Positions 10,249 to 19,357 of a stretch of 64,000 nt of DNA are shown here, in pieces. Origin of the DNA: JBBQZO01 sp038207625 (GTDB lineage: Bacteria > Pseudomonadota > Gammaproteobacteria > Burkholderiales > Burkholderiaceae_D); NCBI GenBank assembly GCA_038207625.1, contig JBBQZO010000006.1, positions 124,001-188,000 on the forward strand, given 5' to 3'. A program made the translations under genes and the position numbers. Below the pieces are notes generated by a model. That model was not told the DNA's origin. It saw only the letters and a program-made list of their open reading frames with translations, and searched no databases. Numbering within the stretch: position 1 is the stretch's first letter; each line of letters begins with the position of its first letter.

Positions 10249-10482
10249 ATGACGATGGACATACACGAAGACCCTGAAGTGGGCGGCGTCGAACAAGCGA
10301 CACGCTTCGCTTGTGGCGCTGTTTTGGGCGTCGTGCTTGGTGTCGTCCTGGCCGTCAAGTGGGCGCTGTCCTCGTTGGGCGCCATCGCTGGCGACGTCGT
10401 CGTGGCGGTGCTGGTTTGCGGCCTGCTGGCCTTGAAGTACGGCGACGCATTCTGGTATGGGATCTTCGGGCCACGGAACTAA
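10249..10482 (+). CDS. Small membrane protein with glycine-rich helices
   Basis: A 77-residue product with two probable membrane segments: one Gly/Val-rich (GAVLGVVLGVVLAV, about residues 24-37) and one Ala/Val/Leu-rich (about 43-61). The short soluble N terminus is acidic. Small-residue spacing suggests helix packing. The family is not recognised. Two in-frame ATGs (10249 and 10255) are possible starts; AGGG a few bases upstream favours the first. It is downstream of can on the same strand. Confidence 0.55.
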   Translation: MTMDIHEDPEVGGVEQATRFACGAVLGVVLGVVLAVKWALSSLGAIAGDVVVAVLVCGLLALKYGDAFWYGIFGPRN

Positions 10483-10826
10483 CGGAACCTGCCCGTCCCC
10501 GAGCTCAGCGCGAGGATCTGAGATAGTCGATGTGTTTCGTTGTTGCATCGCCGCGCAACGGACTCGTAGCGTTGGCGCATGTCGGCTTCCTTCGTACGCG
10601 CTGGCGGGTTGGCACGCGCGCCAGACGGCCATATACCACGTTGAAGAACGTCTGCAAATCGGTGAACGCGTGTCGTTTCAGCGGATCGATCCCCAATAAT
10701 GACGCGCCTTGGGCGCGCTCATGGACCTCAGTGCGCAGCGCCGTCGATCGATGCGCTCAAGCTGTGCTGTAAATGCGGGCCTGGCTGGCCGGGGCGGCGC
10801 GCGGAAAAAACGCACCGCCTGGCGTG
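10483..10826. other. Intergenic stretch without a clear gene
   Basis: About 340 bp between the small membrane protein and the convergent hydrolase. A 63-codon minus-strand frame (10505-10696, TTG start) exists but is Arg/Thr-rich and matches nothing I recognise. A short G+C hairpin (GCGCC/GGCGC) lies near 10711-10725. Confidence 0.4.
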
Positions 10827-11747
10827 CTACTTGAACAGGTCGCGTGTGTCGGGGCGGGTATAGGGCGAGCTGAAAAATTTCGCTACCGTCGCGTTGAACA
10901 GCGCGGCATCCTCGATCGGAATCATGTGCGTTGCACCTGGGAAGATGGCCAGGTGGGCGTAGCGCAGGTTGTCGAAAATCTGCAATGTGTGTTCGGCCTT
11001 GATGACATCTTTGTCGCCCGCCATCACCAGCACCGGCACGCTGATTTGCTTGAGTTCTGACAAGCCGATATTGGGCTGTTTGGCCAGTAGATTGAGCTGC
11101 TGCTTCTGCGCTTCCCAGGGTTTGGATGTGTCGCCCTTGGCCAGCATCGCGTCGGCCTTGCGCGCTTCCCTGGCGACGAATTGCTGGGCCCAATCGTAGG
11201 CGCCCGATGGTTGCAAATTGGCGCCCATGACGGCCAGTTTGGCCACCTTGTCAGGGTGATGGATCGCCAGCAGCAGGCCGATGATGCCGCCATCGCTCCA
11301 GCCCAGCACGTACACCGAGCGCAGGCCGCGCAACGCCATCAGGCGGTTCAAGTCCTCGGCCATTTGCTCGTAGGTCAGGCGCCCGCTGCCCAGGCCGCTC
11401 TTGCCGTGGCCACGGCTGTCGGCCGCCAGCACCGCATAGTTCGGCGCGAAATAGGCGACCTGCGCGGCCACCGCCGCGATACTCTGGCCGCTGCCGTGGA
11501 TGATCAGCATCGGCTGACCGCTGCCATACGACTCCGCATACAGGCCGATGCCGTTGATCTGCTCAACCCGTCCAGCGGCCGTGTTTGCGCCATAGGCAAT
11601 CGCTGCCGGCGCCGCCGCCGCTCCCATGTGCGCCCATGCGGCAGACCCGCCGCCAAGCGCCAGCGCCAGTAACACACGCGGCCAGGCGCGCAAAAACGTT
11701 GCGCCGACATGGCGATGAAGATGCGGACGTGACGATTTCAATGACAT
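10827..11747 (-). CDS. Exported alpha/beta hydrolase
   Basis: Predicted 306-residue serine hydrolase of unknown substrate. The N terminus has an Arg/His-rich start followed by a hydrophobic export signal ending near GGGSAAWAHMG. The fold is shown by HGSGQS (oxyanion region), the nucleophile elbow GWSDGG, and the late catalytic histidine in GATHMIP; the acid is probably in MAGDKDVI. I chose the ATG at 11747 because AAGGAG lies 7 nt upstream on the minus strand; the reading frame runs further upstream without a ribosome site. It is convergent with the small membrane protein and divergent from the exported protein at 12207. Confidence 0.8.
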   Translation of the reverse strand: MSLKSSRPHLHRHVGATFLRAWPRVLLALALGGGSAAWAHMGAAAAPAAIAYGANTAAGRVEQINGIGLYAESYGSGQPMLIIHGSGQSIAAVAAQVAYFAPNYAVLAADSRGHGKSGLGSGRLTYEQMAEDLNRLMALRGLRSVYVLGWSDGGIIGLLLAIHHPDKVAKLAVMGANLQPSGAYDWAQQFVAREARKADAMLAKGDTSKPWEAQKQQLNLLAKQPNIGLSELKQISVPVLVMAGDKDVIKAEHTLQIFDNLRYAHLAIFPGATHMIPIEDAALFNATVAKFFSSPYTRPDTRDLFK

Positions 11748-12206
11748 CGATATCTCCTTGGACAAGAGCTGGGGTGTCGATCGGTGGCCATCTTGTGGCG
11801 CGACCGAGGCGCTACGAAGGCCACGCCAAGCCGGATGCGCTTGCGCATGATTCGCGTAGCGCAATGCTAACGCACTATCCCGATGGATTGCGTGTTCTGG
11901 CGCGCGCCGGCGTCGCATTGGCCCGCGCAAGGCGAGGCGGGCCGGCTTGGTGCGCCCGGCCCGTTGCCGGCATGCCGGGCCGTGCGCTTGCCGGCCGGTG
12001 CGCACGCAGCGCGGCGCAAAGACTGCGCGGCGCCGCCAGCCTCGCCGCGTCCGGCGCCGCCAGCGAGCCCGTTCGGTCTATTGCAATTTCATTATGTTGT
12101 CACATCGGCCGACCATAATCTGCGCCAAGGCAAATCGCGCCACCAACGTCGGTCAGGATCGACGGCGCGGCACCCCGCTTTCCCTGTTTTCATCGAGGAG
12201 TCCAGC
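11748..12206. other. Divergent intergenic region
   Basis: About 460 bp between the minus-strand hydrolase and the plus-strand exported protein. A CATAAT near 12114 is a possible -10 for the latter. The frames that cross this stretch are low-complexity, Arg/Pro-rich and lack ribosome sites; I see no gene in it. Confidence 0.4.
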
Positions 12207-12791
12207 TTGGCTACGTCGTTACTGATCATCTATCCATCGCGCGCACTGCTGGCGCTGACGTTCGCTGTATTGGCGCCGGCCTGCGCGCTGGCCGGCCAGA
12301 CCGGCTCGCTCAAACCGCAGGCGGCGCCTGCGAGCGCGGCCGCGGCGGCGCTGTCGCCGGACGGCGCGGCGCCGGCGCCGCCTGCCGGCGTAAGCGACCT
12401 GAAGTTCCGCGAATTCTTTCACATGCCGATCGGCCCGCGCGGCCTGGCGGCGTCCGACAAGTTGCTGGCGCTGGCCGGCAAGCGCGTGCGTATCGTCGGT
12501 TATATGGCCAAACAGGCCACCCCGACCAGCGACTTCTTCATCCTCGCGCCGCTGCCGGTCGCGCTGGCCGACGAGGACGACAGCCTGTCCGACGACCTGC
12601 CGGCCAGCAGCGTGTTCGTGCATCTCGAAAGCGGCGCGACGCCGACCCGTGCCGTGCCTTACTACGCCGGCCTGTTGCGCCTGACCGGCACGCTCAGCCT
12701 GGGCCCGCGCGAGGAGGCCGACGGCCACGTGTCGACGGTGCGCATGCAGCTCGACCCGGAACTGGTGCAGGCGCTGGCAAGTCGGCACTGA
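12207..12791 (+). CDS. Exported protein of unknown function, possible DUF3299-like fold
   Basis: A 194-residue product starting with TTG at 12207, six bases after GAGGAG. Residues 1-30 form a secretion signal ending in CALAGQ, followed by a disordered Ala/Pro linker (about 35-65). The core contains LAGKRVRIVGYMAK and FILAPLP, a pattern reminiscent of small beta-barrel DUF3299-type proteins. No catalytic motif is visible. It lies 113 bp upstream of the alkaline phosphatase on the same strand, so a shared role in the periplasm is possible but not shown. Confidence 0.6.
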   Translation: MATSLLIIYPSRALLALTFAVLAPACALAGQTGSLKPQAAPASAAAAALSPDGAAPAPPAGVSDLKFREFFHMPIGPRGLAASDKLLALAGKRVRIVGYMAKQATPTSDFFILAPLPVALADEDDSLSDDLPASSVFVHLESGATPTRAVPYYAGLLRLTGTLSLGPREEADGHVSTVRMQLDPELVQALASRH

Positions 12792-12904
12792 GCTATCCGC
12801 AGCATCGTTTCAAGGCGTCTGACGGCTCGCCATCGACGCGCAAGCAGCACCCCGGCAACGCAACAATCCATCGCAATGACTTCTTTCATCTTAGGAAATG
12901 GTTC

Positions 12905-14869
12905 ATGAAAAATCCCTTGTTTGCACGTAAACACCTGAGCGTGCTGATCGCCGTCGCCCTGGGCGCGAGCGCCAGCTTCGCGGCACCGACGATTTCCCGT
13001 CTGACCCCGCCGAGCAATCCGCTGAGCGCGGACGCGGCCACGCTGGCGCGCTTTCTGCCCGGCCAGCGGTTTGACTTGCAGGCGACGGTGCGTCCGGAAG
13101 CGGGCAAGACCATCACCGCGGTCCAGTTTGCCGTCGATGGCGTGAACGTCGTCGCGCCGCTGGCCAACACCAGCATGCTGCCGGCCACCGCCATCATCGC
13201 CGCCGCGCCCGGATCGGTGGCCGCTTCGGTGCGCGCCTATTCCAACGCCACCCCTGGCGTGCATATCCTGACCGCCACCGCCACCCAAAGCGACGGTTCC
13301 ACCAGCACCGCCACCGGCAACTTCGAGGTGATGCCGATTCTGACCAATCAGGGCCGCGTGGCCAAGAACGTCATCATCTTGCTCGGCGACGGCATGGGCG
13401 CGGCGCACCGCACCGCCGCGCGCATCATGGTCAAGGGCTATGCCCAGGGCAAGGCGCAAGGCCGCCTGGCGATGGATACGTTCCCGTTCACCGGCATGGT
13501 GATGACGTCGTCACTCAATTCGATCGTCACCGATTCGGCGCCCGGCATGGCCAACTACGTCACCGGCAACAAGGCGCAGAACAACCAGGAGGGCGTGTTC
13601 CCGGATGACACCAACGATGCGTTCGACAACCCGCGCGTCGAATACCTGTCCGAATACCTGCACCGCACCAAGGGCAAGACGCTGGGCATCGTCAGCACCG
13701 CCGACGTGTTCGACGCCACCCCGGCCGCCAACGCCGTGCACACCTCCAACCGCGGCAACGGCACCGGCATCGTCGACCAATACCTCGACGACCGCGGCCT
13801 GACCGGCCTGACCGTGCTGATGGGCGGCGGACGCAAATGGTTCATTCCGAAGAACTCGACCATCTCGGCGGCCAACCCCGCCAACATCGGCAACGGCTCG
13901 GTGCGCACCACCGGCACCGACTACGTGCTGCCGTCCGACCTGGTGGCCGGTTGGGGCGCCAACGCGGGCGCCAAGGACGTCAACCGCGACCTGATCGCCG
14001 ACTTCCAGAGCGCCGGCTTCACCTACGCCGCCGACAAGAGCGCGCTGGACGCGGCCGGCGTGCCCGACAAGCTGCTGGGCCTGTTTAGCTACTCGAACAT
14101 GAACGTCGCCTTCGACAAAATCAACAAGCGGCGCGGGACCTCGACCATCGTCGACGACTACGGTTTCCCCGACCAGCCGATGCTCGACGAGATGGCCAGC
14201 AGCGCCATCAAGGTGCTCAATAAAAACAACACCAACGGCTTCTACCTGATGATCGAAGGCGCCTCGATCGACAAGCAGTCGCACCTGATGGACGCCGATC
14301 GCTGGATCGAGGAAACCATCGAGTTCGACCGCGCCGTGAAGGTCGCGCAAGACTTCGCCGCCGCCAATCCGGACACGCTGGTGATCGTCACGGCCGACCA
14401 TGAATGCGCCGGCGTGGGCATCATCGGTGCCTACACCGGCAATGGCGCCAGCAGCGCCAACGTCGCCACCTACGACGCCGCCGCGTTCCCGCAATACACC
14501 ATAATGGCCGACGGCTATCCGCAAACGACCGACGTGCCCGGCAAGATGCTGATCGGTTACGCCGCCAACGCCGACCGCTATGAAACCTGGCAGTCCAGCG
14601 CAGAGCCGGCGCAAGACACCCAGCAGCCCTTCATCGGCGCCAATCCGCTGGCCGCCTACCCGGTCACGACCATGGGCAAGAGCAACACCCGCAACGTCAG
14701 CACCGGCTACCTGATCACCGGCCAGGTGGCGGGCGACCAGGGCGTGCATACCGCCACCGACATCCCGCTGTCGGCCTACGGGCGCGGTGCAATGATGTTC
14801 TCCGGCGTGATGGACAACACCGACGTGTTCTTCAAGATCGGCCAGGCCGTGCTGGGCGGTTCGAAGTAA
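12905..14869 (+). CDS. Alkaline phosphatase (PhoA superfamily), exported
   Basis: Hydrolyses phosphomonoesters in the periplasm or outside the cell. The protein has 654 residues, longer than E. coli PhoA. A signal peptide ends at ASASFA/APT. Residues about 30-145 form an extra N-terminal Ig-like or beta-rich domain with a Thr/Ala-rich repeat style. The catalytic domain shows the metal ligand in ILLGDGMG (about 160), the nucleophile region TDSAPGMANY (about 208-217), and the metal-binding VTADHEC (about 494-500). A strong hairpin separates it from the PEP-CTERM gene downstream. No Pho box was found by eye. Confidence 0.9.
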   Translation: MKNPLFARKHLSVLIAVALGASASFAAPTISRLTPPSNPLSADAATLARFLPGQRFDLQATVRPEAGKTITAVQFAVDGVNVVAPLANTSMLPATAIIAAAPGSVAASVRAYSNATPGVHILTATATQSDGSTSTATGNFEVMPILTNQGRVAKNVIILLGDGMGAAHRTAARIMVKGYAQGKAQGRLAMDTFPFTGMVMTSSLNSIVTDSAPGMANYVTGNKAQNNQEGVFPDDTNDAFDNPRVEYLSEYLHRTKGKTLGIVSTADVFDATPAANAVHTSNRGNGTGIVDQYLDDRGLTGLTVLMGGGRKWFIPKNSTISAANPANIGNGSVRTTGTDYVLPSDLVAGWGANAGAKDVNRDLIADFQSAGFTYAADKSALDAAGVPDKLLGLFSYSNMNVAFDKINKRRGTSTIVDDYGFPDQPMLDEMASSAIKVLNKNNTNGFYLMIEGASIDKQSHLMDADRWIEETIEFDRAVKVAQDFAAANPDTLVIVTADHECAGVGIIGAYTGNGASSANVATYDAAAFPQYTIMADGYPQTTDVPGKMLIGYAANADRYETWQSSAEPAQDTQQPFIGANPLAAYPVTTMGKSNTRNVSTGYLITGQVAGDQGVHTATDIPLSAYGRGAMMFSGVMDNTDVFFKIGQAVLGGSK

Positions 14870-14882
14870 GACTTGGCAGCGC

Positions 14883-14911
14883 GTTGGCGCGCGCCTGTTG
14901 CGCGCGCCAAC
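14883..14911 (+). terminator. Perfect 12-bp hairpin after the alkaline phosphatase
   Basis: GTTGGCGCGCGC and GCGCGCGCCAAC pair exactly around a 5-nt loop (CTGTT), 13 bases after the stop. No T-tract follows, so it may stop transcription with help from Rho, or protect the upstream mRNA end. Confidence 0.55.
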
Positions 14912-14953
14912 CGCGGCCGCATCGATCAGGATTTTCCAACCAGGAGTAGCATC

Positions 14954-15595
14954 ATGTTTTTTCAAGCTAGCACCCAACGCGTCATGCTGGCCGCCGCCGT
15001 CTGCGCCGGCGCGCTGTTTTCGACGGCCGCCCGGGCCGACTACCATTTCGATTTCTCCCAGCCCGGCAGCCTGAGCAGCTATGCCGATATCAGCTTCGCC
15101 AACGCCACCACGGCCGACATCGTCGACGCCGACTTCAACGTCATCGGCCAGCACTGGATCGTCGATGCGGGCGCGCCCGCCGTCACGCTCGAAGCCATGT
15201 CGGCCTACGGCTACCAGGGCAGCGCGGCCAGCGGCGTGACCGGCCTGCAAGCGTTGTGGCAACCGGTGATGCTCAGCTTCGCCGCGCCGGTCGCGCTGAC
15301 GTCGCTGCAGCTGTGGCAGGACGACAGCAGCTTTGGCTTGCCCGGGATGGTCAACCTGACTTACCTCGACGCCAACGGCCAGCAAATCGGCAGCACGCTC
15401 GACTACCTGCAAAACGGCGTCGCGCACATCGCCAGCGCGCAGGCGCCGGGCACGATCAGCGCCCTGTTGCTGTCGAGCGGAAAGTTCTATACCGGCCTTG
15501 AGCTGGTGAGCAGCGTGCCGGAACCGGAAAGCTACGCGATGCTGCTGGCCGGCTTGCTGCTGCTGGGCGCGAGCGCACGCCGCCGCAAAGGCTAA
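14954..15595 (+). CDS. PEP-CTERM sorted exported protein
   Basis: Exported 213-residue protein of unknown role. The signal peptide ends near STAARA/DYH. The C terminus has the full sorting signal: VPEPES, a hydrophobic helix (YAMLLAGLLLLGAS) and the basic tail RRRKG, which is recognised by exosortase/EpsH systems linked to exopolysaccharide. The middle is Ser/Ala/Gln-rich and predicted beta. The ATG at 14954 is chosen because AGGAG lies 7 nt before it. Confidence 0.85.
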   Translation: MFFQASTQRVMLAAAVCAGALFSTAARADYHFDFSQPGSLSSYADISFANATTADIVDADFNVIGQHWIVDAGAPAVTLEAMSAYGYQGSAASGVTGLQALWQPVMLSFAAPVALTSLQLWQDDSSFGLPGMVNLTYLDANGQQIGSTLDYLQNGVAHIASAQAPGTISALLLSSGKFYTGLELVSSVPEPESYAMLLAGLLLLGASARRRKG

Positions 15596-15779
15596 GCGGC
15601 TTGGCGGCGGGCGCAGCCAAGCTAATGGCGCCCGTCGTGCCGCATCCCTGCACCGACGCCGGCTGGACGCAATCGAGTGTTTTCAGCATGATTATTGCGA
15701 TGACAATTATGTGCCCGGCTGTTACGATGTCGATATCATAATCATATGATCTCAGTGATCGTCAACAGCCGGAGGCGCC

Positions 15780-17828
15780 GTGAAGAATTCTCGTGAAACG
15801 TTCAAGAAGTGGTGCAAGCGCGGCGTTCTGCTCTTGCTCGTCGTGATCGTCCTGCCGCCCTTGTTCGTACCGCTGGCGCAATGGCTGGAGTTCTCCGACA
15901 AGGACCCCGAGCGCGGAGCCGCCATCGTCAAGGCCGACCAGTTTGGCGACAGCTACACCAAGGTCACCTACCTGGAGCAGAACTGGAAGCCGGAAGACAG
16001 TCTGTGGTTCTACACCACCACCCAGGGCTCGGACCTGCTGCCGTATGACTTCTTTCTGGTGCTCGAACAAGCCGGCAAGAACGAGCTGTTTCGCACCAAC
16101 GAGAACATGAACCGTTTCCGCTATCTGGTGCAGCGCCCGACCAAGCGCAACCCGGACGGTTTGCCGGTTGGCTTCGTCAAGGACAACTACAAGAACCGCG
16201 ACTTTGCGGGCCTCACTTGCGCGGCCTGCCACACGGGACAAATCAATTATCAGGGCACGGCGATGCGCATCGACGGCGGTCCGGCCGGGTCCGACATGGT
16301 GGGCTTTCTGATGGAGTTGACGGCCGCCATGCAGGCGGTGCGCGACACGCCGGCCGCGCAGCAGCGCTTCGTCAAGGCGGTGCTGGCGCGCGGCAATTAC
16401 GCCGACGAGGCGGCCGTGCTGGACGACATCAAGCGCTACACGCTGCGCCTGACCAGCTACAACATCATCAACCGCAGCCCGGTCGAGTACGGCTACGCGC
16501 GGCTGGACGCGTTCGGACGCATCTACAACCGCACGCTGGAACACCTGCTTAACCGCGCGCAGCTTGAAGACGTGCTGCGCAATATCTACAGCCCCGCCGA
16601 AGTGAGCGCGGCCATGGCCGGCATGGGCGCCGAACTCACTTCCAACGACCGCGACGTGCTGATCGAACGGGTCGCCCGGACCCCCAAGCAGATCGCCTGG
16701 CTCAAGCGCGAGCTGTTCATCCGCGCCGACGCGCCCGTCAGTTATCCCTTCCTGTGGGACATCGCCCAGCACGACTACGTGCAATGGAACGGGCTGGGCG
16801 ACAACGCCGGGCTGGGTCCGCTAGGACGCAACACGGGTGAGGTGATCGGCGTGTTTGGTTCGCTCGACTGGCACGAAGGCAGCGGCCACACGCTGTCCTC
16901 GCTGCTGACGGGGCAGGGCTGGAAGGAAAAGTCGATCCACTATGATTCGTCGGTGAACGCGCAAAACCTGCGCCGCATCGAGAACCACCTGACCAGCCTG
17001 CAATCGCCGCAATGGCCGAAAACGATTTTCGGCGCCGCCTCGATCGACCCGGCCCGCGTGCTGCGCGGCGAACGCCTGTTCAACCGCTATTGCGTCAGCT
17101 GCCACGCCGAAATCGAGCGCGCCTCGCCGGACCGGCGCGTGGTCGCGCACATGGTCAGCGTGGACAAGCTGGGCACCGATCCGACCATGGCCGACAACAG
17201 CATCAGCTATGCCGGCTATTCGGGCATCCTGCGCAACCAATATGTGGGCGCGGGGGTGGGCAATCTGCTGCTCGACAAGAAGGCGCCGATCGCCGCGTTG
17301 CTGACCAAGGCGACCATGGGCGTGCTGACCTCGCCGGACGCCGACAAGGGTTTCCTGCGCCGCTGGGGCGAGTGGATCAGCAACCTGAAGGAAGCGTTTT
17401 TCGGCAATGAAATCAAACCATCGAACAAGCACGGCGATTACGTGCCCGACACCACCGTCACGCCGTATGCGTCGCTGCATTCCTACAAGGGGCGCGCGCT
17501 GAACGGCATCTGGGCCACCGCACCGTATTTGCACAACGGTTCGGTACCGACGCTGTACGACTTGCTGCTGCCGCAAAAATGCGGCACGCAAGCCGACGCC
17601 GAATGCCGCCCCGAAAAATTCGAAGTCGGCTCGCGCGAGTTCGACCCCGTCAAAGTGGGTTTCAAGAGCGCCGGCTATCAGGGTTTCACGTTCGACACGC
17701 GCTTGAACGGCAACAGCAACGCCGGCCATGAATACGGCACGGTCGAACGCACCGAAGACGGCAAGACGCTGGCGCCATTGAGCAAGGAAGAGCGGCTCGA
17801 CCTGCTCGATTACCTGAAACAGCAATAG
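15780..17828 (+). CDS. Dihaem cytochrome c, RoxA / cytochrome c peroxidase-like
   Basis: A large 682-residue exported or membrane-tethered dihaem protein. An N-terminal membrane segment (about 16-32) follows basic residues. Haem-binding CxxCH motifs are at C147-C150-H151 (CAACH) and C438-C441-H442 (CVSCH). The C-terminal block TAPYLHNGSVPTLYDLL is typical of the RoxA/MauG-related dihaem group. Two haems, the length near 680 residues and this block fit rubber-oxygenase RoxA-like proteins better than the roughly 330-residue CcpA peroxidases. The start is GTG at 15780, three bases after GGAGGC. The substrate is unknown. Confidence 0.8.
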   Translation: MKNSRETFKKWCKRGVLLLLVVIVLPPLFVPLAQWLEFSDKDPERGAAIVKADQFGDSYTKVTYLEQNWKPEDSLWFYTTTQGSDLLPYDFFLVLEQAGKNELFRTNENMNRFRYLVQRPTKRNPDGLPVGFVKDNYKNRDFAGLTCAACHTGQINYQGTAMRIDGGPAGSDMVGFLMELTAAMQAVRDTPAAQQRFVKAVLARGNYADEAAVLDDIKRYTLRLTSYNIINRSPVEYGYARLDAFGRIYNRTLEHLLNRAQLEDVLRNIYSPAEVSAAMAGMGAELTSNDRDVLIERVARTPKQIAWLKRELFIRADAPVSYPFLWDIAQHDYVQWNGLGDNAGLGPLGRNTGEVIGVFGSLDWHEGSGHTLSSLLTGQGWKEKSIHYDSSVNAQNLRRIENHLTSLQSPQWPKTIFGAASIDPARVLRGERLFNRYCVSCHAEIERASPDRRVVAHMVSVDKLGTDPTMADNSISYAGYSGILRNQYVGAGVGNLLLDKKAPIAALLTKATMGVLTSPDADKGFLRRWGEWISNLKEAFFGNEIKPSNKHGDYVPDTTVTPYASLHSYKGRALNGIWATAPYLHNGSVPTLYDLLLPQKCGTQADAECRPEKFEVGSREFDPVKVGFKSAGYQGFTFDTRLNGNSNAGHEYGTVERTEDGKTLAPLSKEERLDLLDYLKQQ

Positions 17829-18351
17829 TGCCCGAGCGGTGTGCGCAGCCCGCTTGCGCGCATAGGGCGAGACCCTGTTTGCGACAGCCCGAACGCGCTG
17901 CGCACCATTGCCGCGCGTCGCGTCGTGGCCGTCATCGCGCGCGGGTTTGACATCGACGCCAGCGCCGCGGCGTACGCCGAACAGGGCGCTGGCGTACGCC
18001 ATGTGGACAAGTTCGCCATTGCGCGCTGGGGCGGGCGACGCTGCAAGGCGTTGTCCGACAAGCTCAGTATGCATGCGCCTACACGCGCGCCATGCTCGCT
18101 CCGATGGACGTGGCGAGCTGTGCCACCTACGCTTCAGGAACCGCGCGGTGTTATCCGCGCGTGCTGCCTGTTCGATGTTTGCACAGGAGCTTTCCTCAAC
18201 CGCACTTGCCTCTGGCGTGCTGCGAAGCGCTGAGCCATTCTTGCGTGACGCGGACTGCGCACGGATACCCACCAGTCTTGGACATCGCGAGCTGGTGGGT
18301 TGATGCCGCAAGCCGTCGCGCTCGAGCGAGTGTTTCACCAAGGAGAACTTG
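17829..18351. other. Gene-free stretch before the BON-domain gene
   Basis: About 520 bp. Several 80-130-codon frames cross it, but they are Arg/Ala/Cys-rich, lack ribosome sites and do not resemble proteins. Two GGCGTACGCC palindromes lie near 17968 and 17992. Confidence 0.4.
18267..18300. promoter_or_regulatory. 9-bp inverted repeat upstream of the BON-domain gene
   Basis: ACCCACCAG (18267-18275) and CTGGTGGGT (18292-18300) are exact inverse complements separated by 16 nt. It could be a leader hairpin or an operator; it ends 51 bp before the start codon. Confidence 0.4.
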
Positions 18352-18771
18352 ATGCGACTGACCACTCATAGCACGACAATGGCGGCGACGCTGCTGGCGC
18401 TACTGTCGCTGGGAGCGCTGCCCAAGGCGCTGGCGCACCCGAGCGGCGCGCAAAGCAATTCCTCGATGCAAAGCACCCCTGACAATTCGGCGATCAATGC
18501 CAGGGACAAGGATCGCGCGACCTTGACGCCTGAGCAGCAAAGCAACACCGCTTCCGACCGCAAGTTGTTGGCGTCGGTGCGCACGGCGGTCGTGCATGAC
18601 CGCTCGTTATCGGCCACGGCCCACAACGCGAAAATCATGGTCGCGTCGGGCGCGGTCACGCTGCGCGGACCGGTGAACACGAGCGCCGAAAAAGACCGGG
18701 TTGAAAATCTGGTCAAGCAAGTCGATGGTGTTGAACGTGTGGACAACCAGCTTGATGTCACGGCTCACTAA
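18352..18771 (+). CDS. Exported BON-domain protein
   Basis: A 139-residue periplasmic protein. A secretion signal ends near PKALAHP. A Ser/Asn-rich linker follows, then one BON domain (about 72-138) with the typical LRGPVNTSAEKDRVENLV and VDGVERVDNQLDV stretches. BON proteins (OsmY type) are usually induced by osmotic or envelope stress and bind membranes. AAGGAG lies 6 nt before the ATG. The next gene, also stress-like, starts 15 bp after the stop, so the two probably form an operon. Confidence 0.85.
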   Translation: MRLTTHSTTMAATLLALLSLGALPKALAHPSGAQSNSSMQSTPDNSAINARDKDRATLTPEQQSNTASDRKLLASVRTAVVHDRSLSATAHNAKIMVASGAVTLRGPVNTSAEKDRVENLVKQVDGVERVDNQLDVTAH

Positions 18772-18786
18772 ACGATAGGAGTGGAT

Positions 18787-19308
18787 ATGAAAACCGCAAT
18801 TTACTGCATCGCTGTGGATCTATCGCAAGCAGAACATATCGTCAGCAATCTCAAAGAGGCGCGCTTTTCCAGCGGCGAGATTTCCGTCTTGCTACCCGAC
18901 AAGGGCGCCACGCGCGACTTCGCCCACGAGCAGAACACCAAGCTTCCCGAAGGCTCGGCCGCCGGCGGATTGGCCGGCATGAGCGCTGGCGCCATCCTCG
19001 GGTGGCTGGCCGGCATCGGCAGCCTGGCAATTCCGGGTGTCGGGCCGTTCATTGCCGCCGGTCCCATCATGGCCGCGCTGGGCGGGGCGGCCATCGGTGG
19101 TATCGCCGGTGGCATCGCAGGGGCCTTGATCGGCTTGGGCATTCCCGAGTACGAGGCCAAACTGTACGAGGGAAAAATTCGCGGGGGCAACGTGCTGATC
19201 TCGGTCCACACGGAAAATTCCGAGCAGCTGAAGACGGCCCGCAGGATTTTCGAGGACTCCAACGCGCTGGACATCAAATCGACCTCCGAGTCGAGTCCGC
19301 CGAGCTGA
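18787..19308 (+). CDS. Stress-type protein with central glycine-zipper membrane segments
   Basis: A 173-residue protein. An N-terminal alpha/beta segment (about 1-50) resembles the general-stress YflT/GSP17M type of domain. The middle (about 58-118) is a Gly/Ala-rich membrane region with many GxxxG and GGxAGG repeats. The C-terminal part (about 120-165) looks like a second small alpha/beta segment (GGNVLISVHTEN). The start at 18787 follows AGGAG by 5 nt; a GTG at 18781 overlaps that site. Probably co-transcribed with the BON gene. The exact family is uncertain. Confidence 0.7.
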   Translation: MKTAIYCIAVDLSQAEHIVSNLKEARFSSGEISVLLPDKGATRDFAHEQNTKLPEGSAAGGLAGMSAGAILGWLAGIGSLAIPGVGPFIAAGPIMAALGGAAIGGIAGGIAGALIGLGIPEYEAKLYEGKIRGGNVLISVHTENSEQLKTARRIFEDSNALDIKSTSESSPPS

Positions 19309-19317
19309 GGCACTACT

Positions 19318-19348
19318 GGCGTTGCCGGCCATGGGGGCCGGCGACGCC
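19318..19348. terminator. Bidirectional hairpin between convergent genes
   Basis: A 13-bp stem with one G-U wobble: GGCGTTGCCGGCC pairs with GGCCGGCGACGCC around a 5-nt loop. It lies between the stress protein gene and gabD, which converge here. No long T-tract on either side. Confidence 0.55.
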
Positions 19349-19357
19349 TGATTGCAA

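Noticed and set aside
10505..10696. 63-codon minus-strand frame with TTG start
   Set aside because: Arg/Thr-rich, no ribosome site of the usual spacing and no recognisable family.
17841..18233. 130-codon plus-strand frame between the RoxA-like gene and BON
   Set aside because: Composition is not protein-like and overlapping frames are equally open; no ribosome site.
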